From: Chara braunii
Taxonomy: Eukaryota; Streptophyta; Charophyceae; Charales; Characeae
NCBI GenBank assembly: GCA_003427395.1
Contig: BFEA01000811.1
Coordinates: 254,663 to 291,570 of the forward strand
DNA length: 36,908 bases
Direction of reading: 5' to 3'
A program made the position numbers and the translations under genes. Under the pieces are notes generated by a model. That model was not told the origin of the DNA and searched no databases. It saw only the letters and a program-made list of their open reading frames with translations. Positions 30,131-36,908 of this stretch are shown here, piece after piece (the first letter of the stretch is position 1; every line of letters begins with the position of its first letter).

Positions 30131-31100
30131 TACGTTGATGTCATCGCCAATGCCGACTGCCAGCATACAAGGTATGTGTTCTCCTCCCCTCATCACACCC
30201 CGACTCCCCACCTCTGCATGCACCTCCTACCCAAAGACGACCATCACCAACACCTGCACCCGCACGCTCGGCCCGGCTATGGCCGCCATGCGCCCACTGC
30301 CATCGCAGTGCCCTATTCACCGCTTTGCGCCCGTGCACACCCCAGCCTGCCTGCATAGCGCATCTTCGCACGGCAATAACGCACCATGGCCCCAGTGCCT
30401 GCACAGGCCAGAATCCCCTCTTCCTGGGGCACACACTTTCCTTTATGGAAAGTGTGCCCGCTGCTGGATGGCCAGGCCAGGTGTGTGTGGGGGGCCAGTA
30501 GCTTTGCTTCTGGCCCGAAGTGTCTGCGCCCCGGCCCGGTTTCAGATTTTGGCCTGGGCCTCATGCAGTTAGGAACGTTCAGGCAGCCATCCAGCCTCCA
30601 AGTGTTTGCAGCATTCTCATTGGCTCTTCGCTCATGTGTGACGACAATGCTGCTCTCTCATTGGTCCGCGAACAGTCCATGATGTGTCGGACTCACACAG
30701 CGAGTGCCCAGGGCGCAGCCACCTGAGCCCAGCCCTGGGCTCAACTGTACAGTGCAGCGCTTGCTTCTGGACACAGCCTGGAGGCTCACGTTGCTCTGTA
30801 ACCGACTGGCGTGCTGCAACTGTCTGAATCACCACATAATAAAAACTGCCAAAAACAGGCCTCTCGTGAATATTCAGGCCCGCCTTCACTTAGGGTGGGG
30901 CACAGGCTTTCTAGGGGCCGCAACACACAACACTTGTATGTCTGATAAGGGCCCCGCGAGGGCTCATTCCTCGCATTCCATCCCCCCACCCAGAAAACGA
31001 AGTCCACAGTCTACGGTAGGACCCACACATCAGTGCCAGACCACAGCCAAAACCATGGCAAAAGGAATAAGTGTATGGGGAAGTACATGGAACTTCAAGA
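30131..31100. other. No gene recognised
   Basis: A GC-rich stretch with several overlapping open frames on both strands that lack known motifs. It contains a short imperfect hairpin at 30427-30459 (GGGCACAC---TTTCC against GGAAAGTGTGCCC). I cannot assign a gene. Confidence 0.45.
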
Positions 31101-31131
31101 AATAAGCAGTTTTTGACTTCCTACTGAAAGT

Positions 31132-31320
31132 ATGTTACCAAAGAAAAGGTGAAGGCTCATATCAAGCAATGACCAACGGAGATTTCCTATCCCAATCAAA
31201 TTTCGGAAGTAGCAGACAGCATGAAAGAACATTACCAAATCAAGGATGCAGGCTCATATCAAGCAAGAACCACAAGAGATTTCCTACCTCGATCAAGTAT
31301 CGAAAGTAGCAGACAATGCT
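31132..31320. repeat. Diverged tandem duplication, about 97 bp
   Basis: Two units (from TTACCAAAGAAAAGG at 31135 and TTACCAAATCAAGG at 31232) share GGCTCATATCAAGCAA, GAGATTTCCTA and GAAAGTAGCAGACA-like words in order. They lie in the downstream flank of the spliced gene. Confidence 0.85.
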
Positions 31321-31374
31321 GCTCTTCTTCCCTGACAAACAATTTTGCACACACAGCTTCAACCCCTCTTCTTT

Positions 31375-31890
31375 TCACTCCGCCGATTCAGTTCTGGATC
31401 CATGTCGTTTTCCCTGAACATACATGCCAACCCTGCAAAATGAAATTGGACATTCATAGACAGCCATCCGCCACAGGAGAGCATGCTCGTGATATAGTCG
31501 TGAAATTTTCAGACTTGCCAAGTTGGATAAAAAGGTGCACAGGGGTGTAGAAGGAGAATCATTGTGATGAAAACTAAACAATTGGCCAAGCCTCATAAAG
31601 ACCATGTCCACTGGCGGAAGCAACAATTCACGCATGACCAATGAATTTTTTAAAATCCAGAAACAGAGATGACCATTGGACACCGTACAAAAGACACATG
31701 CTTCCTGCATACGTGATAGGACAATGTTTCCTTCAAGATGGGCAACAACTGCCCTGGAGAATGAAAAGTCAGGCAAATACATAACAATGCTGCAAGAGGG
31801 GAATTTGCAAGCAGGAATAAAGACGAGCTTAGAGGAGCGGCAGCTGCCAGACCAGATTGTTGCTAAAATTGTACAGACTACCGCGCTCAA
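31375..31890 (-). other. Open frame of unknown standing, downstream flank of the spliced gene
   Basis: A 171-codon minus-strand frame rich in Cys, Phe and Leu, with no motif I recognise. It lies just beyond the stop of the spliced gene and may be its long 3' untranslated region or intergenic DNA. Coding status is unsupported. Confidence 0.2.
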
Positions 31891-31900
31891 ACGTCAGAGT

Positions 31901-31904
31901 ACAC

Positions 31905-31976
<72 letters not shown>

Positions 31977-32012
31977 CCACACACACACTCACACTCACAC
32001 TCACACTCACAC
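31901..32012. repeat. (CA)n microsatellite grading into (CACTCA)n
   Basis: About 40 CA units with three AAA or CCC breaks pass into about five hexamers CACTCA. It begins about 100 bases downstream of the stop codon of the spliced gene. Confidence 0.96.
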
Positions 32013-32063
32013 TCTTCCCTCATCCCTGTTTTTCCCTCTGATTACTTGACTGACTCTTGCAAG

Positions 32064-32080
32064 CCTCTCCGAAAGAGAGG
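32064..32080 (-). other. Small hairpin in the presumed 3' UTR
   Basis: CCTCTC-CGAAA-GAGAGG on the plus strand gives a six-pair stem and a five-base loop, 34 bases beyond the stop codon. No function is implied. It does not match the histone 3' stem-loop. Confidence 0.4.
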
Positions 32081-32113
32081 TACTGTGAAGCCCCTGATCA
32101 GCACTCAGTGACA

Positions 32114-33221
32114 TCAATGTCCAGCCTTTGCGGCCCTCAGGGACTCTAGCGCTTTGCTCCGCAACATCTCTTCATACCGCTTTCTCCTCTCTTCAGTTTC
32201 CTTTTCCCCCTCAGAGCTTACATACCCATCATCGCCATCCTGGTCACTCCCATGGTTTCTTTCCAAGGAAACAGCCTCAGACTCTTCTTTCATATGTCTG
32301 GTCATGGCTGCGGTTGCTTCTGCTGCTAAAGCTTTCCGTTTATGCCTCTCTTCCCTCCTGGCTCTCCTTGCTGCTTTCCTAGCTCGTTTTTCTTCCTTCT
32401 TCCGTTGCTTTGCAGCGCGTCTTTCTTCACTTGTCAGAGGGGAGCTATAGCGCTCCGGATCTTCTTGAGCATCCTTTGCCTGCTTGATCCCTCTCCACTT
32501 CTCAATCCGCTTTACCCGCTCTTCCTCTATTTCTGCATCGCTTTCTTCTGGTTGAGGGCCGCATTCCTCCAGAGGTGGGGGCTCAACATAGTCAAAATGT
32601 TGCCCCCTATCTTCATAACCATCACCCTCGTACTCTGGGTCTGACTCAGTCTCTTTGGCACGCTTCGAACCTACAACACCTGCCTCAATTCTCCTCACTT
32701 TTTCCCTCTTATGTGACCGCTCATTCACGTCTTCTCCCTCGCCTTTGTCCCCACCTCTAATTCCGCCAGACCTCTCACTGCGACCAGTATGGGGCTTTCC
32801 ACTGTCGATCCTGGCCCTGGGTGGCTTTTCTTGTACAGATCTGCCAGCTTGCCTGTGCTTGCCAACAGGGGAGCTTTCCTGCTCATCATACCAAGGAGAT
32901 GGTGCTCTTTCTCGCTCATGTTTGTTACGCACTGGACTCTCGCGCTCATAACGCACAGGCCTTGTTTGAATTGGACTCTCGCGATCATACCGCTCAGTTC
33001 TCCTTTCTGTACTCCCTTCCATATCTGCAAAACTGCGCTTCTCACCAACAGCTCGCCGAAGTTCCGAAACCTCCCTCTGTTTGAACTCTCGGGGTTCCCT
33101 ATCACTTCGCTCAGTCCTATCAAGCCTCACACCCCGCTCACCTCGCTCGCCTCGCTCAGCGGGATCACCCCGATCAACCCACTCGGCCCGGTCATTGTGT
33201 TCATTCCATGAACTTTGATAG
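32114..33221 (-). CDS. Arg/Glu/Asp-rich nuclear-type protein, last exon
   Basis: Last coding exon of a spliced minus-strand gene. It starts at 33221 after TTTGTCTTTGTGCAG, a good acceptor, and completes a codon begun in the exon at 35444-35328 (phase 2, giving Arg). About 369 codons follow to TGA at 32114. The first third is rich in RGER, DRTERSDRE and repeated RYxRESP units. The middle is acidic (EEERVKRIEKWRGIKQAKD). A strongly basic coiled-coil-like stretch follows (RRAAKQRKKEEKRARKAARR). The end reads EERRKRYEEMLRSKALESLR. This composition is typical of nuclear RNA-processing or chromatin accessory proteins, but I do not recognise a named family. The uninterrupted frame and splice fit make it the one convincing host gene here. 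Confidence 0.8.
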
Positions 33222-33641
33222 CTGCACAAAGACAAAACTCACTTTCAGAATCAACATTGGAGGAATGATCATCATCTCCTACCCTTTTCCTCTTCTTTTT
33301 TTGGACCACTCGATTTATATTCGCCATCCTACCATTTTCCGTCCCTCTAGCTCAAACATTCAGAAGCCAATTTTGCACCTTTAAACACAAACCGCAGTTG
33401 CAAACACAAACCTACTGTGCCCAATCAAACCGACACTGGGTTGATCACTTGTTCCTAGCCCACAATGGAATCCCGAAATTGAGAAGTATTGTTTTCAAAA
33501 ACAGAAAGCCTTCCAAACGTTCAACTCCCAAGAGAACTGGTAGAAAATGGGCATTGTGCTTCAGCGAGGAAAGGTATGATGCCTTCGCAAGGTGGTGTTA
33601 TACAATCGCTTGGGAACATACTTGCAAGCACATGCTGTGCT

Positions 33642-33779
33642 CAAGTAGACATAATAGTTTGTTTTCAAATTTGGACCATTTCTCAATTTATGCGTGTCAT
33701 CCTTGCGCGGGGGTCATGCTAATATTTTCTGTATCGTTACAATTTTAAAGGATGTCCCGAAGGACAAGTAGACATAATA
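33642..33779. repeat. 15-bp target duplication flanking the U6 copy
   Basis: CAAGTAGACATAATA occurs identically at 33642-33656 and 33765-33779, directly outside the U6 copy and its short A-rich tail. The first base of the right copy overlaps the first base of U6. Repeats of this length are typical of LINE-type target-primed insertion. Confidence 0.92.
33667..33765 (-). pseudogene. U6 spliceosomal snRNA retropseudogene
   Basis: U6 is the catalytic RNA of the spliceosome. The minus strand reads GTCCTTCGGGACATCC, AAAATTG-AACGATACAGA, ATTAGCATG-CCCC, GCGCAAGGATGACACGCA and GAGAAATGGTCCAAATTT, that is U6 from first to nearly last base. Changes include loss of one C in the 5' stem, ACAGAGA to ACAGAAA in the invariant box that contacts the 5' splice site, and several transitions. 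There is no T-run terminator: GAAAACAAAC follows. I see no plant USE box upstream. Flanking 15-bp repeats show it arrived by retroposition, so it is most likely dead. Confidence 0.93.
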
Positions 33780-34432
33780 CTAAATTAGTTTAATCCTAAA
33801 GTCGTCTTACATTGACCTTTGATGAAAATACCGAGCCTACATCCGATCGGTAATGCACAATTGGACTTGAACATCCACTGTAAACAAAATTGGTTTCTAC
33901 ATGACCTGGAATAAAAAACAAATACATTTACTCTATGTCCGGTGAGGACCATGCCACCTTTTGAATTGGATAGCCTTCAACACTACATAAGTGCATAACA
34001 CTTGCGAACTACGTTTACTGCTGCCATTTATGTTGCCAATCCTCGGTCCCGTTTCTGAAAATAACAAGGCCGAAAGCAAGAAAGCCATCTTGTGTTAGCC
34101 TTCTGTTCCACTATTTATTCGTAATTCTATTCAGAGACTGAACAGTCATGCCATTTGTAATGCTCCACGGACAGTGCTTGACAAACATACGGGGTTCAGA
34201 AATGGGAAGGTTTGGAGAGAGGGTTGAGGAGGGGTACGGGCGGTTTAGAAAAGGGAGCAAGCACACTTTCTGCAGCAAAGGAAGAGAGCCATAGATGGGA
34301 GGGTTCACAAAAGGGGTGGTAAAGACTTCGGAGAACAACAAGGGGTTCAGTAAGCATAAGGGTGTAGAGATTTGTATTTTGCGAAGTACGAATGGGGCAC
34401 TGGATGGTCAGAAAGGGGAAGGAGGGCACTCT

Positions 34433-34433
<1 letters not shown>

Positions 34434-34493
<60 letters not shown>
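34434..34493. repeat. (CT)30 microsatellite
   Basis: An uninterrupted CT run inside the intron of the Arg/Glu-rich gene. On the gene strand it is an AG run. Frames through it are artefacts. Confidence 0.97.
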
Positions 34494-34496
<3 letters not shown>

Positions 34497-34751
34497 ACAG
34501 CAGGAAGGAGGGCAGGGGTGTGTGGCAGCTGCTTTGGTGTCATCCAGCTGCGGCATCACGTGGCGGCTGCTTTGGGGTTCGCAGAATGCTTGGATATGGG
34601 CTGTCTGCGCCATCAGGCAGCAGAAGGGCCATAGTGTGCGGCAACTTTTTTCATGTAGGCCCGTTGTGCCCTCCCATGTCGGCCTGTGATCTTGGCTGTT
34701 TGCAACAAGGAACAGGCCCAGGTCGGAGGCCAGTCACTGAACTTTCAGATT

Positions 34752-34798
34752 GGCCTGCAATCTGGGCCTTTCACGCAATGGAAGGCCCGATTGCAGCC
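34752..34798. repeat. Hairpin of GGCCTGCAATC-GGGCCTT arms
   Basis: GGCCTGCAATCTGGGCCTT is followed after about 11 bases by AAGGCCCGATTGCAGCC, giving a stem of 17-18 pairs with one or two mismatches. Related words (GATTGGCCTGCAATC, GGACTGCAATCC) recur at 34748, 34819 and 34881. It lies in the intron. Confidence 0.75.
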
Positions 34799-35327
34799 AA
34801 TCACTGAAAACTCATATTGGACTGCAATCCACGGTGTACATGAGCACGAACAGTCCAGATCATGGGGCGGTATGAATTTTGGTGATTGGCCTGCAATCCG
34901 GGCTGTTCCGTGGCCAAACGGCTAATGGCACAGACGGGCCCCTTGTGTCGTTTAGAGGTTTCTACGGTTTTGGAGACATCAATTCTGAAGTCATGGAGCC
35001 AGAGAAGCCTGAAAACCAGAAATAGGAGAGGAAGAAGTTTCTTACCAAGAAAAGGACGACATTCTCAGAACAAAGCAGCAAAGACATTTGGAATATTCAC
35101 GAAAGGACACCGAAGACAGATGGGGGATGAATAGATTTGTTGATTGGTAAGTCCAGAGCAGTGACGGACGTAGTTTCAAGATTAACAGCAAGGAGGTTGG
35201 AAGATGACAGTTTAAGGAATGCTGAGAGGATGTTTGGCATGAGGGAGAGGATAACCTCAGGAATGGCGTGTAATAATGACAGCCTGACATTAAGTCCTAC
35301 AGCTTGCCATTAAAGTCCTTCGCTTAC

Positions 35328-35444
35328 CGTTTCTTCTCCCTTTCTGACCATGGATGCTCCCGTCGTAAATTTGGTCCATAGTTAGGGCCACTGCCATTTC
35401 TAGCAGCACCCTGTCCTCTGTTCCAACTCGGACTTCTGCTTGTG
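35328..35444 (-). CDS. Penultimate exon of the Arg/Glu-rich gene
   Basis: A 117-base exon bounded by TTTGTTTGTGCAG on its upstream side and CG|GTAAGC downstream. In the only open phase it reads STSRSPSWNRGQGAARNGSG and onward to LRREHPWSEREKKR, an Arg/Ser/Gly-rich style that matches the next exon. Two bases at its end plus one base at 33221 make an Arg codon, so phases agree. It enters with two bases supplied by an earlier exon that I could not find in the window, so the gene's 5' part is missing or lies beyond the right edge. Confidence 0.75.
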
Positions 35445-35860
35445 CTGCACAAACAAACACACAATTACATTTTCAATTCCAGTACATTTTCACCACCAAT
35501 TGCACCCTTCACAATGACTGGGACTCATTTGCTTTAAGACAATAGCTTCAGCAAACTGGCAGGAGGCAACTCTGCCATAAACTGGCACGACACTTTGAGC
35601 AACCACTCGTACACGCAGTAGTCACTGCCAGTGAGGTTGATATCAGCAAACGCTCTTCCAGACCAAATTGTCAGAAGTTCGGCACATAAACATCCTCTAT
35701 GAGAACGATCTGATTTGTCTGCAGCACTACGGCACTCAGATCTCTGATGACTGCAGAAAAGGACAGTGCTGGGGACTCTCCTACAGACAGTTTCACAGTC
35801 TCGTGGTCGTGGTAACATCCCTACACTTATGGAAATCGCTATTTGGCGTACAACATTTGG
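35445..35860 (-). other. Presumed upstream intron of the Arg/Glu-rich gene
   Basis: This contains a minus-strand frame of 114 codons (35878-35534, with CVYEWLLKVSCQFMAELPPA) that I do not recognise. TTTTCTGCAG near 35750 resembles an acceptor, and HQRSECRSAADKSDRSHR after it has the style of the gene, but no donor in the needed phase follows. Confidence 0.35.
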
Positions 35861-36041
35861 CCGATCCGGGCCGTCCACGGCCTACCGGCCAACAGCCCGG
35901 ATTTCCGTGCGATCGTAAGACTTTAAGACTAAGATCGCGCGACGATCCAGACCTTCCACTTTGCCACGCGACCTGGATCGACCCGCGATCTTAAAGTCTT
36001 AAGATCGTGCGGAAATCAGGGCCATCGGCGGCCCGGATCGG
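35861..36041. repeat. 181-bp foldback (long inverted repeat)
   Basis: The left arm 35861-35950 and right arm 35973-36041 are reverse complements with a 22-base loop. Matching blocks include CCGATCCGGGCCG, GATTTCCG-(T/C)GCGATC, AAGACTTTAAGA, GATCGCG and CGATCCAG. The left arm has about 20 extra bases (CCTACCGGCCAACAGC region). It is a MITE-like foldback or hairpin precursor. Confidence 0.9.
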
Positions 36042-36130
36042 CACGCCCGTTGAGAAGAGGGCCCGTTCCGGGGCAGTGCCATGGCCCTGTTCGCCTCGAA
36101 CGAGGGCTGTCTGACTTCGCGCAACGGCTG
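36042..36130. other. Spacer between foldback and minisatellite
   Basis: GC-rich, no motif recognised. Confidence 0.4.
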
Positions 36131-36345
36131 CCCTACGCGACAAACTACTACCGTACCCGACAAACTACTGCCCACCGTACCCGACAAACTACTGCCCTAC
36201 ACGACCAACTGTCCTACATACGTCGTTCTTGGTACTTTGTGCCCTACGGTCTTGCCTACGCGACCTAATGACTTGCCTACTCCCACCTAGGCGACCTACC
36301 TACAGCCTACACGATCCATGCAACCTGCCTACGACCTGCCTACCG
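36131..36345. repeat. CCTACG/CGACAAACTACTG minisatellite
   Basis: Units of about 23-25 bases with CGTACCCGACAAACTACTGC repeat three to four times (36131-36220). They then decay into CCTACGCGACC and CCTACCTACAG words up to 36345. Confidence 0.85.
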
Positions 36346-36347
36346 TA

Positions 36348-36448
36348 ACCCTCTCGCTCTCTCTGCGGATCTCCCTCTCCCTCTCTCTCTCTCCCCCCTC
36401 TCTCTTTCTCCCCCCTCTCTCTCTCTCCCTCTCCCTTCCTTTCTCTCA
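36348..36448. repeat. CT-rich tract
   Basis: Pyrimidine-only stretch of CTCTCT and CCCTCT words, broken by one CTGCGGAT segment at 36361. Confidence 0.95.
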
Positions 36449-36660
36449 GTGCTTGGTACTTCGTGCTTGGTTGTGTTTGGTTCATGCTTCGGTGCCACTT
36501 TCGTGGTACTAGGTGCTACTGGGTGCATTTGTGCTCCTTCGTGCTACTCCGTGCTTGGTTTGGTTTCGGTGCTACGTGCATCTGCGATTGGTTTGTGGGA
36601 TCCACGCTTCGTCCTAAATGCAACGGTGCTACGTGCATCGTGGAATCGGTGCTTGGTTCA
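36449..36660. repeat. Degenerate GTGCT(T/A)(G/C)G repeat
   Basis: More than ten loose copies of GTGCTTGG, GTGCTACG and GTGCTACT, spaced 8-25 bases apart. No gene. Confidence 0.7.
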
Positions 36661-36828
36661 GTCTGGCATAGTCAAACCCTTTTTTTATGGAGTTGTGTAA
36701 GGCGAACATGACGCCACACACGCGCACGCAGATGCATCTTGGGCAGACTGTCAAGGTTCAACCTCCGATGCTTCCTTTTTGGTGTGCACAAAGGCTCAAG
36801 CGAGCAAGCAAAAGAGAGAGCGAGCAAG

Positions 36829-36829
<1 letters not shown>
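36661..36829. other. No gene recognised
   Basis: Short unique spacer. It ends in CGAGCAAGCA words that lead into the AG array. Confidence 0.4.

Positions 36830-36904
<75 letters not shown>
36830..36904. repeat. (AG)n microsatellite at the window edge
   Basis: About 36 GA units run almost to the last base. Together with the CT tract at 36348-36448 it forms a long purine/pyrimidine inverted pair. Confidence 0.97.
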
Positions 36905-36905
<1 letters not shown>

Positions 36906-36908
36906 ACC

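Larger units (their letters stand above)
33222..35327 (-). other. 2.1 kb intron of the Arg/Glu-rich gene
   Basis: It begins GTAAGC at 35327 and ends TGCAG at 33222. It carries a U6 pseudogene, a CT array, a hairpin and short GCAATCTGGGCC-type repeats. A frame at 33327-33127 starts MANINRVVQKKKRKR and looks protein-like, but its frame cannot be joined to the exon by an intron of credible length. Confidence 0.7.

Noticed and set aside
30131-30682. Overlapping open frames on both strands as genes
   Set aside because: GC-rich sequence lowers the stop frequency. No frame has a known motif or splice support.
33127-33327. MANINRVVQKKKRKR frame as the first exon of the Arg/Glu-rich gene
   Set aside because: It has a good start and a basic stretch, but joining it to the frame at 33221 needs a 17-base intron or a donor in the wrong phase. 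The exon at 35328-35444 joins in phase with proper donor and acceptor.
33667-33765. U6 as a functional gene
   Set aside because: The ACAGAGA box is changed, the 5' stem has lost a base, and there is no T-run terminator or upstream USE box. The flanking target duplications mark a retroposed copy.
35534-35878. Minus-strand 114-codon frame as an upstream exon
   Set aside because: An acceptor-like TTTTCTGCAG is present near 35750, but no GT donor in the phase required by the next exon follows, and the rest of the frame matches nothing known.

Overview
This window looks like nuclear DNA of a eukaryote in the green lineage. The signs are layers of broken chromodomain-type Ty3/gypsy LTR retrotransposons (chromoviruses) with initiator-Met-tRNA-like primer sites, many long CT, CA, TG and AG microsatellites, a spliced Arg/Glu-rich gene with GT-AG intron borders, a U6 snRNA copy, and a fragment of plant-type mitochondrial atp1. 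A charophyte such as Chara would fit, but that is an inference from style and not shown by any marker. Nothing points to a bacterium or phage. Of the proteins, only the gene at 32.1-35.4 kb looks like a conserved host gene.

Layout. 1-3.1 kb has no recognised gene and carries TG, CT and CA arrays, small duplications and, at its right end, the probable 3' LTR of element E1. 3.1-7.8 kb is E1 on the minus strand, in the order gag, a linker with a duplicated module, protease, RT, RNase H, integrase, chromodomain, polypurine tract. It is full of frameshifts. 7.9-9.4 kb is minisatellite-rich. 9.4-10.7 kb is E2, a minus-strand integrase and chromodomain remnant. 11.0-13.3 kb is E3, a plus-strand integrase remnant split by about 1 kb of unrelated DNA. 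14.8-17.3 kb is E4, a plus-strand element with an LTR end, primer site, gag tail and protease.

At 17.3-28.9 kb there is a nest. The outer element E5 (minus strand) has gag and protease at 28.9-27.6 kb and resumes with the protease-RT linker, RT and RNase H at 18.98-17.5 kb. Between these halves sits E6 (18,980-27,632, minus strand), with two LTRs that begin TG and end CA, a TAAC target duplication, a primer site, a polypurine tract, gag, protease, integrase and a chromodomain. E6 lacks RT and RNase H completely. At 17.37-17.52 kb, where E5 meets the oppositely oriented E4, lies a short piece resembling mitochondrial atp1.

28.9-32.1 kb has no recognised gene. 32.1-35.4 kb holds the last two recognisable exons of a minus-strand gene for an Arg/Glu/Asp-rich nuclear-type protein. 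Its 2.1 kb intron contains a U6 snRNA pseudogene flanked by 15-bp direct repeats, the hallmark of LINE-type retroposition. 35.9-36.0 kb is a 181-bp foldback, followed by CCTACG-type minisatellites, a CT-rich tract and an AG array running to the window edge.

The retroelement genes are all damaged, so they do not act together as a working system. The interest lies in the record of events: nesting, RT loss, inversion with organelle filler DNA, and mobilisation of U6 by a second (LINE-type) machinery.
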